Origin: Xenophilus arseniciresistens
GTDB taxonomy: Bacteria; Pseudomonadota; Gammaproteobacteria; Burkholderiales; Burkholderiaceae_C
NCBI RefSeq assembly: GCF_028023875.1
Contig: NZ_JAQIPB010000006.1
Coordinates: 124,001 to 188,000, forward strand
Reading direction: 5' to 3'
Length of the DNA: 64,000 nucleotides
Shown: positions 1-7,390 of the stretch, one piece after another
How positions within the stretch are numbered: the first letter of the stretch is position 1
Layout of the letters: every line of letters starts with the position of its first letter
Translations under genes and position numbers: made by a program
The notes under the pieces: model-generated
Told to the model about the DNA's origin: nothing
Databases searched by the model: none
What the model saw: only the letters and a program-made list of their open reading frames with translations

Positions 1-941
1 AGCAGCGCGAGGCCCTGCTGCAAAGCACCCGCCTCCTGGTGCAGGCCGAGGTGGCCCAGACCTACCTGGCATTGCGCGCGGCCGACGCCGAACGCGCCCT
101 GGTGCGCGACAACGTGCAGGCCTATCGCGACACGCTGCGCCTCACGCAGCGCCGCCAGCAGGCCGGCGACGTGGCCGAGCTGGACGTGGCGCGCGTGCAG
201 ACCGAGGTCTCGGCCACCGAGTCCGACGCGCTGGCGCTGGACCGGCGCCGCGCCGAGCTCGAACACGCGCTGGCCGTGCTCACGGGCCAGGCCCCGGCCG
301 CGCTGGCGATCGACGACCAGGCCTGGACCAGCGTGCTGCCCGGCATCCCGGCCGGCCTGCCGGCCACGGTGCTGCAGCGCCGGCCCGATGTGGCCGCCGC
401 CCAGGCCGCCGTGCTGGCCGCGCAGGCGCGCGTGGGCGCGGCGCAGGCGGCTTACTTCCCCGACCTCACGCTCACGGCGGGCGGCGGCTATGCCTCGCCC
501 GAGATCGGCGACCTGTTCAAGTGGTCGGCCCGCTCCTGGGGCATCGGCGCGCTGCTGTCGCTGCCCATCCTGGACGGCGGCCGGCGCGAGGCCGGCGTGC
601 AGAACGCCTCGGGCCAGCTCGACGAAGCCCTGGCCGGCTACCGGGCCCAGGTGCTGGGTGCGTTCAAGGAAGTGGAAGACCAGCTCTCGGCGCTGCGGCT
701 CCTGCAGGAGCAGGCCCAGGTGCAGGCCACGGCCGTCAGTTCGGCGCAGCGCGCCACGCAGCTGTCGGACACGCGCTACCGCAACGGCTACATCAGCCAG
801 CTTGACCTGCTGGACGCGCGCCGCAGCGAGCTGCGCAACCGCCGCCAGGCCTTGCAGGTCAAGGCCGCGCAGTACCAGGCCACGGTGGCGCTGGTGCGCG
901 CGCTGGGCGGCGGCTGGGATGCTTCGGCTCAGGCCTCGTAG
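1..941 (+). CDS. RND efflux outer membrane factor, NodT/OprM family (3' part)
   Basis: Outer membrane channel subunit of a tripartite RND efflux pump. Only the C-terminal ~313 codons are in the window; the frame is open from base 3, so the GTG at 39 is internal and the true start lies upstream. The sequence has the two-fold outer-membrane-efflux-protein pattern: long alanine/glutamine-rich helices, an LQRRPDVAAAQAAV segment, a membrane strand (YFPDLTLTAGGGY), and the end motif RYRNGYISQLDLLDARR followed by ALVRALGGGW. The last 13 bases overlap the end of the convergent gene at 929. The inner-membrane pump and adaptor are presumably just upstream. Substrate cannot be told. Confidence 0.93.
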   Translation, partial: QREALLQSTRLLVQAEVAQTYLALRAADAERALVRDNVQAYRDTLRLTQRRQQAGDVAELDVARVQTEVSATESDALALDRRRAELEHALAVLTGQAPAALAIDDQAWTSVLPGIPAGLPATVLQRRPDVAAAQAAVLAAQARVGAAQAAYFPDLTLTAGGGYASPEIGDLFKWSARSWGIGALLSLPILDGGRREAGVQNASGQLDEALAGYRAQVLGAFKEVEDQLSALRLLQEQAQVQATAVSSAQRATQLSDTRYRNGYISQLDLLDARRSELRNRRQALQVKAAQYQATVALVRALGGGWDASAQAS

Positions 942-1810
942 CGCTTGCCCAGCGCCAGCAGTTCGGGCGTGCCGATCAGGCCGTTGAGCTGGTCGAAGTC
1001 CAGCATCTGACTGCGCAGGGCGGCGGTGGTGCCGTCGGCGGCCAGCGTGGCGAAGTAGCGCTGCAGCCCGGCCGCCGCCCAGCGTGCCGTGCCGCCCGGG
1101 AAGATCACGATCCGGAAGCCCAGCTCGCCCAGTTCGCTGGCACTGCTTACGGGCGTTTGGCCGCCTTCGATCATGTTGGCCAGCAGCGGCACGCGGCTGC
1201 CGAAGCGCTCGCACGCCTGCTGCATCTGCTCGCGCGAGCGCAAGGCCTCGATGAACAGCGCATCGACGCCGCAGGCCAGATAGGCCTCGGCGCGCTCGAA
1301 GGCCGCTTCCACGCCTTCGACGGCCACGGCATCGGTGCGCGCGAGGATCAAGGTGTCGCGCGAATGGCGCGCATCGAGCGCGGCGCGCAGCTTGCCCTGC
1401 ATCTGCGCGCTGCTGACCAGGCTCTTGCCGGCCAGGTGGCCGCAGCGCTTGGGGAAGTCCTGGTCCTCGAGCTGGATCATGGCCGCGCCCGCGCGTTCGA
1501 AGTCGCGCACGGTGCGCTGCACGTTGAGCGCGTTGCCGTAGCCCGTGTCGGCATCCACGATCACGGGCAGGCGCACGCGGTCGGTGATGCGGGCCAGCAC
1601 GTTGGCCGTTTCGCTGGCCGTGGTCAGGCCCACGTCGGAGCGGCCCAGCTGGGTGTAGGCCACGGCCCCGCCCGAGAGGTACAGCGCCTCGAAGCCGGCC
1701 TGCTCGGCCAGCAGCGCGGTGAGGGCGTCATACACGCCGGGCGCCAGCAGCGCGCGCGGTTGCGCCAGTCTCTGCTTCAGCGTCATGCCTTCGGTCTCGC
1801 TTCGCTTCAT
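929..1810 (-). CDS. isocitrate lyase/PEP mutase family protein
   Basis: 293-residue TIM-barrel enzyme of the isocitrate lyase/phosphoenolpyruvate mutase superfamily, whose members cleave or form C-C or C-P bonds alpha to a carboxylate with Mg2+. Visible signatures are YLSGGAV near residue 45, the metal-binding DADTGYGN (86-93), QLEDQ (113-117) and the catalytic loop KRCGH with the active-site cysteine at 123. It is too short for a true isocitrate lyase and fits the oxaloacetate decarboxylase/2-methylisocitrate lyase-like subgroup. It is the last gene of the dioxygenase operon and overlaps the preceding Bug gene by 4 bp (ATGA). The exact substrate is not determinable; a carboxylic-acid intermediate of the pathway is an inference. 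Confidence 0.88.
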   Translation of the reverse strand: MKRSETEGMTLKQRLAQPRALLAPGVYDALTALLAEQAGFEALYLSGGAVAYTQLGRSDVGLTTASETANVLARITDRVRLPVIVDADTGYGNALNVQRTVRDFERAGAAMIQLEDQDFPKRCGHLAGKSLVSSAQMQGKLRAALDARHSRDTLILARTDAVAVEGVEAAFERAEAYLACGVDALFIEALRSREQMQQACERFGSRVPLLANMIEGGQTPVSSASELGELGFRIVIFPGGTARWAAAGLQRYFATLAADGTTAALRSQMLDFDQLNGLIGTPELLALGKRYEA

Positions 1811-2775
1811 TGCGGCGTGGCTCCGGTCTGTTGCACCACCTTGCCCCAGCGGCTGATTTCGCTGTTCACGAAGCGTTCGAACTCGGCCCGGTCGCGGCTG
1901 GGCATGGGAAGAATGCCTTCATGCTTGAGCCGCGCCAGCAGCGCGGGCGAGCCCAGCACGTCGCGCACGGCGGCGCTGAGCGTGTCGGCCTGCCTGGCGT
2001 CCATGCCGGCAGGGCCGAAGAGGCCGTACCAGGAGCTGAAGTCGAAGCCAGGCAGCACTTCGCCGATGGCCTGCACATCGGGGAATTCGGCCACGCGCCT
2101 GGCGCTGGTCACGCCGATGGCCTTGACCTTGCCGCCCTTGACCAGTTGCTGCACGCTGGCCACGCCCGAGATGGCCAGCTGGATCTGGCCTGCGATCACG
2201 TCCTGCAGCGCCGGGCCGGTGCCCTTGTAGGGCACGCTGATGATGTCCACCCCGGCCTGCAGCTTGAGCACTTCGCCGGCCAGATGGTTGGCGCTGCCCA
2301 GGCCTGCGATGGCGATGTTGAGCTGGCCGGGCCTGGCCTTGGCCAGCGCGATCAGCTCGCGCACGTCCCTGGCCGGCAGTGCCGGGTTGGCCACCAGCAG
2401 CGCGGGGATGGTCGCCACGCCGGCGATGGGCGTGAAGTCCTTCTGCGTGTCGAAAGGCAGCTTGGTGTACAGCGTGGGGTTGATGGCGTGGCTGGTGTAG
2501 CTCAGCAGCAAGGTCGCGCCGTCGGGCGCGGCCTGGGCCACCATCTGCGCCGCGATGTTGCCGGCCGCGCCGGGCTTGTTGTCGACCACGTACTGGCGGC
2601 CGGTGCGGGTGCTGAGCTCCTGCGCCAGCGCGCGGGCCACGATGTCGGTGCCGCCGCCGGGCGTTGCGCCCACCAGCAGCCGCGTGACGGCGGGCTGGGC
2701 TCGCACGATGGCGGGGGCCTGCAGCGCGAGAAGGCCGGCGCCCAGGGCGCCGAGGGTCTGGCGTCTGTTGATCAT
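1807..2775 (-). CDS. Bug-family (TctC-like) periplasmic solute receptor
   Basis: 322-residue extracytoplasmic binding protein of the Bug family, the receptors that expanded greatly in Burkholderiales and usually bind carboxylates. The N-terminus (NRRQTLGALGAGLL then AIVRAQ) is a signal peptide with twin arginines, possibly Tat. Family signatures are LLVGATPGGGTDIVARALA, VDNKPGAAGNIAAQ and VPYKGTGPALQDVIAGQIQ. It lies between an amidohydrolase and a lyase with ATGA overlaps on both sides. No TctA/TctB membrane subunits are nearby, the usual situation for orphan Bug receptors, so it may act in uptake through a distant transporter or in sensing. Confidence 0.93.
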   Translation of the reverse strand: MINRRQTLGALGAGLLALQAPAIVRAQPAVTRLLVGATPGGGTDIVARALAQELSTRTGRQYVVDNKPGAAGNIAAQMVAQAAPDGATLLLSYTSHAINPTLYTKLPFDTQKDFTPIAGVATIPALLVANPALPARDVRELIALAKARPGQLNIAIAGLGSANHLAGEVLKLQAGVDIISVPYKGTGPALQDVIAGQIQLAISGVASVQQLVKGGKVKAIGVTSARRVAEFPDVQAIGEVLPGFDFSSWYGLFGPAGMDARQADTLSAAVRDVLGSPALLARLKHEGILPMPSRDRAEFERFVNSEISRWGKVVQQTGATPQ

Positions 2776-3707
2776 GATGATGCTGTCTCCGTGGGTCTTG
2801 GGGTGGGCGCCAGCGCCGGAAAGCCATACAGCTGCTCCGGGTTGCGCACGAGGATGCGTTCACGCTGTGTGGCCTCGGGCACCCAGTCGAAAAAGCTGGC
2901 CAGCAGGCCGGCGTCGCTGGGCACGGCCTCATCGCCGAACAGGTTGGGATGCGGCCAGTTGCTGCCGAAGAGCACGCGCTCGGGCCGGGCCTGCACCAGC
3001 GCCTGGGCCAGCGCGCGCATGTCCTCGTGCGGTGCGGCCTGCGAGGAACGCCGGTACCAGCTGGAGATCTTGACCCAGCAGTCCTCGCGCCGCGTCAGCA
3101 GCCGCAGCAGCGCCTGGAAGCCCGGGCTGTCCACGCCTTCGCCGCCGCGCGTGCAGCCCAGGTGGTCGAAGACCAGCGGCGCGTCCACCTGCATCAGGCG
3201 CTGCTCAAGCTCGGCCAGCTCGCGCGCCTGCGCCACATGCACCTGCAGGTGCCAGCCGAAAGGCTTCAGGCGCTGCGCCATGCGCTCCAGGTGCTCGGTG
3301 CCGCCATAGCCCGCCACATGGGTGGACAGGCGCACGCCGCGCATGCCGCCTTCGTGCAGCGTTTCGAGTTCCTGGGCCGACACATCGGCCGCCAGCCCGG
3401 CCACGCCGCGCGCACGGTGCTGGCCCAGGGCGCGGATCACGTCGAGCGTGAGGCGGTTGTCATTGCCGTAGATGCTGGCGTTGACCTGCACCGTGCGCGC
3501 CAGGCCTACGGCCTCGCACATGCGCAGGTAGGCCGCAAGCGGCGCGGGTGCGGGTGTGTAGCTGCGCTGCGCCACCCAGGGGTAGCGCGCCTCGTCCTCG
3601 AACACGTGGCAGTGGCAGTCGGTGGCGCCGGCAGGCAAGGCCACGCGCGCCGGCTCCGGCGGCGACTGCGGCGGCAGGCACAGCGGCGCGGCTGCGGCTT
3701 CAGTCAA
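2772..3707 (-). CDS. amidohydrolase family protein (PDC hydrolase-like)
   Basis: TIM-barrel metal-dependent hydrolase of the amidohydrolase_2 type, like 2-pyrone-4,6-dicarboxylate lactonases. It shows the N-terminal metal motif DCHCHVFED, then RGVRLSTHVAG, a conserved VFDHLGC segment and FGSNWPHPN near the C-terminus, which carries the late acidic/asparagine region of the family. No upstream ATG fits; a TTG at 3707 preceded by a GGGGG tract overlaps the upstream Bug gene by 8 bp and is my chosen start, with a GTG near 3644 as the alternative. It overlaps the next gene by 4 bp. In this operon it probably opens a lactone or hydrolyses a cyclic acid; the substrate is unknown. Confidence 0.85.
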   Translation of the reverse strand: MTEAAAAPLCLPPQSPPEPARVALPAGATDCHCHVFEDEARYPWVAQRSYTPAPAPLAAYLRMCEAVGLARTVQVNASIYGNDNRLTLDVIRALGQHRARGVAGLAADVSAQELETLHEGGMRGVRLSTHVAGYGGTEHLERMAQRLKPFGWHLQVHVAQARELAELEQRLMQVDAPLVFDHLGCTRGGEGVDSPGFQALLRLLTRREDCWVKISSWYRRSSQAAPHEDMRALAQALVQARPERVLFGSNWPHPNLFGDEAVPSDAGLLASFFDWVPEATQRERILVRNPEQLYGFPALAPTPRPTETASS

Positions 3708-4680
3708 TGCGCACCCCCGCGTCGCGCACCACCTGCGACCACTTCCGGCCTTCGTCGCGCATGTGGCGCGCAAAGTCTGCGGGGGGCAGGTTCACCAGCT
3801 CGGCCCCGATGCCGGCGAAGTCCTCGCGCACCTTGGGCGCGGCCATCGCCTGGGCCATGGCGGCCTGGATGCGCTCGGCCACCTCGGGCGCAACGCCCGT
3901 GGGCAGCGCGATGCCGGTGAGGGTGCTGGCCTCGAAGCCGGCCAGGCCGGACTCCGCCACCGTGGGCAGTTGCGGCAGCGCGGGGCTGCGCCCGGCACCC
4001 GTCACGCCCAGGGCCTTGAGCCTACCGCTCTTGATGAAGGGCAGCGAGGTGGGCACGTTGTCGAACATCAGGTCCACCTGGCCGCCCAGCACATCGGTCA
4101 GGGCCTGGCTGCTGCCGCGGTAGGGCACATGGGTGAACTGCACGCCGGCCATCTTCTGGAACAGCTCGCCCGCCAGGTGGTTGGAGGTGCCGTTGCCCGT
4201 GGAGGCCATGGTCAGCGGCGCGCCGCGCGACTTGGCCAGCGCGATCAGCTCCTTGACGTTGCTCACGGGCAGCTTGGGGTTGAGCACCAGCACCAGCGGC
4301 ACCTGGGTGATGGCGCGCGAGGCTGCCAGGTCCTTGACCGGGTCGAACCCCAGCTTGGGGTAGAGCGCCGGCGCCGCCGCCAGCGAGCCCGTGGAGGCCA
4401 GCAGCAGTGTGTAGCCGTCGGGCGCGGCACGGGCCACCTGCTCGGCGCCCAGCATGCCGCCGGCACCGGGCTTGTTCTCGACGATCACGCTCTGGCCCAG
4501 CGCCTGCGACATGCCGGTGGAAATGGCGCGCGCCGTCAGGTCGATGTTGCCGCCGGCCGAGAAGGGCACCACGATGCGCACGGGGCGCTCGGGGTAGTCG
4601 GCCAGCGCCAGGGCGGGCGCGAGCAGGGCCAGCGCGAAGGCCGAGAGCGCGCGAAAGATCTTCTTGCTGCTTTTCTTCAT
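3700..4680 (-). CDS. Bug-family (TctC-like) periplasmic solute receptor
   Basis: Second Bug receptor of the same operon, 326 residues. It begins with a lysine-rich signal peptide (MKKSSKKIF, hydrophobic core, cleavage after ALA or ALADYP). Family landmarks: RIVVPFSAGGNIDLTARAI, VENKPGAGGMLGAEQ, STGNGTSNHLAGELF and VPYRGSSQALTDVLGGQVDLMFDN. It is clearly diverged from the other receptor at 1807, so two related ligands or one ligand pair may be recognised. It follows the dioxygenase gene by 115 bp with no recognisable feature between them, and overlaps the amidohydrolase start. Confidence 0.93.
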   Translation of the reverse strand: MKKSSKKIFRALSAFALALLAPALALADYPERPVRIVVPFSAGGNIDLTARAISTGMSQALGQSVIVENKPGAGGMLGAEQVARAAPDGYTLLLASTGSLAAAPALYPKLGFDPVKDLAASRAITQVPLVLVLNPKLPVSNVKELIALAKSRGAPLTMASTGNGTSNHLAGELFQKMAGVQFTHVPYRGSSQALTDVLGGQVDLMFDNVPTSLPFIKSGRLKALGVTGAGRSPALPQLPTVAESGLAGFEASTLTGIALPTGVAPEVAERIQAAMAQAMAAPKVREDFAGIGAELVNLPPADFARHMRDEGRKWSQVVRDAGVRID

Positions 4681-4795
4681 GGGGATGTCTCCGTGGGGGC
4701 CACGGGTGCCTGGCCCGCGGCTTGTTCTTCATGCATGGGCGCGGCCTTCCGGGCGCCGCGTGCTGGCTCACAGGGCAGGGCCGTGCGGCCCTTCG

Positions 4796-5920
4796 TCATT
4801 CGGCTGCTGCGGGCTCGCGCACCACCAGCGGCCGCCAGGGGCGCCACTGCATGCCCAGCGCCTTCGCATGGCGCTCCTCGTAGGCCAGGAACTCCTGCGT
4901 GATGGCACTGCCGCGCACCCCGCCGCGCACGGCGCCGGCGCGCACGTCGCCGTAGTACTCCTCCCACTGCGGCGGCAGCGGCTGCGAGGAGGGCACGGCC
5001 AGCCACAGGCGCAGCAGGTGGCGCTTCTGGTCGGGCTCCTCGAAGTCCTCGAAGGGCGTGCGCGAGTGCAGGGTGACGTAGTTGTTCAGCAGTTGCAGGT
5101 CGCCCTGTTCCAGCTCCATCGAGTAGCACAGACGGTCGCTGGGCATCAGCTGGTCGAACAGGTCCAGCGCCTCTTTCTGCGCGGTGGACAGGCGCGGCAC
5201 TTCGTCGAAGTCGCGCTGGGCCGCGTCGGTGTTCTTGCGGTTGCTGCGGGCGCAGAAGTGCTGCGGGTCGTCGCCGAAGATGGGGCAGCGGTAGAAGGGC
5301 GGCTGCACTGGGTCCTGCGTGCCCTGGTAGCTGTGGTACCAGTCCTGCTGCAGCACGGGGATCAGCTCCGGCCGCTGGCGCTGCACCTCGTCGCGCAGCG
5401 CGATGGAGCTGATCACCTTGCTGGTGCCGCCCGACTTGGCCGTGCGCCGGCACAGCAGGGCCACCACGTCGCAGGAGTCCTGGTGGAAGTCCAGCCCGGC
5501 ATTGGTGTTGTAGCCGCGGCCACCCTTGACCTTGTAGCTGGCGCCGACGTCGCGCACGTCGTTGATGATTTCGCTGGCGCGGTTTTGCGTGCGGCCCACG
5601 CCCATGTGCAGGCCCATGCCCCAGTAGGCCAGGCGCGTGTCGGCCTCGCTCCAGCGATCAACCGGGAAGCCTTTGACCAGGCACATGCCCCAGCGGCCCT
5701 GCGTGGCGGCAATGGCGCGGTCGAGCACGGCGCGCGAAGCCGCCGGCAGCGGGAAGTCCTCCAGCGTCATGGCCAGCAGCGGCTTGCCGACGGTCCGGGC
5801 ATGCGCCAGCGCGGCGTCGAAGCCTTCGACCTCCTGCGGCGTCATGCGCAGGATCCACGAGTCGTCCTGCGCCACATCGGCGGCCAGCCAGGCGCGGGGT
5901 TTGAATTCAGTGTTGCTCAT
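4796..5920 (-). CDS. TauD/TfdA-family Fe(II)/2-oxoglutarate dioxygenase
   Basis: 374-residue non-haem iron dioxygenase of the TauD/TfdA family, which hydroxylates a substrate while decarboxylating 2-oxoglutarate. The iron-binding HxD is seen as FHQDSCD (H146, D148), the distal histidine is in YVTLHSRTPF (H285), and the 2-oxoglutarate-binding arginine falls in the conserved KRHLLRLWLA segment (R300/R304). It is the first gene of the minus-strand operon and is transcribed divergently from the LysR gene at 6061. Context suggests it hydroxylates a compound whose breakdown continues through the amidohydrolase and the lyase; the compound is not identifiable. Confidence 0.9.
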   Translation of the reverse strand: MSNTEFKPRAWLAADVAQDDSWILRMTPQEVEGFDAALAHARTVGKPLLAMTLEDFPLPAASRAVLDRAIAATQGRWGMCLVKGFPVDRWSEADTRLAYWGMGLHMGVGRTQNRASEIINDVRDVGASYKVKGGRGYNTNAGLDFHQDSCDVVALLCRRTAKSGGTSKVISSIALRDEVQRQRPELIPVLQQDWYHSYQGTQDPVQPPFYRCPIFGDDPQHFCARSNRKNTDAAQRDFDEVPRLSTAQKEALDLFDQLMPSDRLCYSMELEQGDLQLLNNYVTLHSRTPFEDFEEPDQKRHLLRLWLAVPSSQPLPPQWEEYYGDVRAGAVRGGVRGSAITQEFLAYEERHAKALGMQWRPWRPLVVREPAAAE

Positions 5921-6047
5921 GCTCAGTCTCCTTCAGTGCAGCGCCGCACCGCGTCAGTGGTCACGGGTCGCTGGAATCCACGGGTCGATGCAGGGCAGTC
6001 TAGGCCGGGCAAGGATCAGGAAAAAGCGATGAAAATTGAAGAACAAC

Positions 6048-6062
6048 ATCAAGGAAGTTGAT
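6048..6062. promoter_or_regulatory. ATC-N9-GAT LysR-type operator overlapping the lysR start
   Basis: The sequence CATCAA-GGAAG-TTGATG is a perfect 6-bp inverted repeat that contains ATC-N9-GAT, the extended T-N11-A box bound by LysR-type regulators. It covers the ribosome binding site (AAGGAAG) and the first bases of the ATG of the regulator gene, so binding there would repress the regulator itself and could also control the divergent dioxygenase operon starting at 5920. A second, related copy of the start region (GATGAAAATTGAAG, from 6028) lies 32 bp upstream. Confidence 0.5.
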
Positions 6063-6969
6063 GAAGATCGAAGCCTTCCAGACGCTGGAATCGGTGCTGC
6101 GCACCGGCAGCTTTGCCGGCGCCGCGGCAGAGATGAGCCTCACGCCCAGCGCCGTGAGCATGCAGATGAAGCAGCTGGAGCAGTACCTGGGCCAGCCGCT
6201 GTTCGAGCGCGCCGGGCCGCGCGTGAGCCCGCGCGTGGCCGCCTTCGACGTGGCCGCGGCGCTGCGCGGCGGGCTGCAGCAGCTGGAGTCGCTGCGGCGC
6301 AAACCTTCGGTGGCCATCCAGGGCGTGGTCAAGCTCGGCATCATCGAATCGCTGCTGCCTTCGCTGCTGCCCGACAGCCTGTCGGCGCTGCGCCAGCGGC
6401 ACCCGCGGCTGAGCATCGAGCCCATGCGCGGGCGCAGCGCGGGGCTGATCAATGCCGTGAAGTCAGGCCAGCTCGATGCGGCCGTGGTGGCGCTGCCGGC
6501 CAAGGGCGGCAGCGAGCGGCTGCGCTGGTGGCCGCTGGCGCGGCGCGAGCTGGTGCTGATCGCGCCGCCCGATTCGACCGAGACCAGCCCCACCTTGCTG
6601 CTGCGCCGCCACGACTGGGTGCGCTACGACCGCAACACCGTCACCGGCGCGATGGCGGCGCGGCATGTGCTTTCGCTGGTGCCCAACAAGCGCAGCGCGC
6701 TGGAGCTGGATTCGGCCCCCGCCATCATCGCCAGCGTGCATCGGGGCCTGGGCGTGTCCATCATCCACCTGCTGGACGAGGCCTTCGCCGCCGCCTACCC
6801 CGTGCGCGAACTGCGCCTGGGCCGCAACGCGCCCATGCTGGAGCTGACCCTGGTGGCGCGCAAGAGCAGCGACGACGACCGCGCCCTGGCCGTGGTGCGC
6901 GAGCAGGTTGCGGCGCTGCTGCGCGCCACCGGCCGCGACGGTCGCAACGGCCGCCAGCCGCCTGCGTGA
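6061..6969 (+). CDS. LysR-family transcriptional regulator
   Basis: 302-residue LysR-type regulator with an N-terminal winged helix-turn-helix: FQTLESVLRTGSFAGAAAEMSLTPSAVSMQMKQLE, residues about 5-40, followed by LGQPLFERAGPRVSP. The C-terminal effector domain begins near residue 80 (GVVKLGIIESLLPSLLPDSL). The ATG at 6061 has a good ribosome site (AAGGAAG) five bases upstream. It is divergent from the dioxygenase-Bug-amidohydrolase-Bug-lyase operon and is very probably its regulator, responding to the substrate or a pathway intermediate. An operator-like repeat overlaps its start. Confidence 0.93.
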   Translation: MKIEAFQTLESVLRTGSFAGAAAEMSLTPSAVSMQMKQLEQYLGQPLFERAGPRVSPRVAAFDVAAALRGGLQQLESLRRKPSVAIQGVVKLGIIESLLPSLLPDSLSALRQRHPRLSIEPMRGRSAGLINAVKSGQLDAAVVALPAKGGSERLRWWPLARRELVLIAPPDSTETSPTLLLRRHDWVRYDRNTVTGAMAARHVLSLVPNKRSALELDSAPAIIASVHRGLGVSIIHLLDEAFAAAYPVRELRLGRNAPMLELTLVARKSSDDDRALAVVREQVAALLRATGRDGRNGRQPPA

Positions 6970-7082
6970 GGCTCCAGAAGCCCATCAAGGCGGGGTTGTG
7001 GAATTCATGTAAGTAAAGCGTCTACTGTGTTACGCTGATTTTCGTCAGCCCTCTGGCTTGCGGGGCTTGGAGAATGGCTCCC

Positions 7083-7295
7083 ATGAGTGCAGCGGTACCT
7101 ACCCTAGATCGACAGAGCGAATTGCGCGTGGCCTTGCCGGGCGTCGAGCAGTTGCTGCAGCGCCGCCGCGCTGGGGAAATCGGCGAAGACGTGATCGACG
7201 ACCTGGTCAGCCTGTCCTGGATCGAATGGAACGGCGGCGCCCTGCGCCTGACCACCACGGGCCAGAACATCTGCAGGCAGCAGTTGCCCAAATAG
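7083..7295 (+). CDS. conserved small hypothetical protein
   Basis: 70-residue soluble protein (if started at the second ATG, MSAAVPTLDR, which is about 10 bases after a GGAG; an ATG at 7074 would add three residues). It is a plausible real gene because codon third positions are GC-rich and the protein has a folded-looking pattern: a helical section LPGVEQLLQRRRAGEIGEDVIDDLVSL and a strand pair WIEWNGGALRLTTTGQNI that resembles a small winged-helix DNA-binding fold. It lies alone between lysR and cobQ. No function can be assigned; the winged-helix impression is an inference from pattern only. Confidence 0.6.
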   Translation: MSAAVPTLDRQSELRVALPGVEQLLQRRRAGEIGEDVIDDLVSLSWIEWNGGALRLTTTGQNICRQQLPK

Positions 7296-7390
7296 CCGGC
7301 CCGGCGCCCGGGCATGGCGCAGCATCGGTGAGGTGTCCAGGCGGACACAATCCGGGCCATGCTGTGCAACCTTTCTAAAAAACAACTTCC

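Noticed and set aside
7296-7390. Possible cobalamin riboswitch before cobQ
   Set aside because: Only 95 bp are available and no B12-box-like GCCACTG or large fold is visible.
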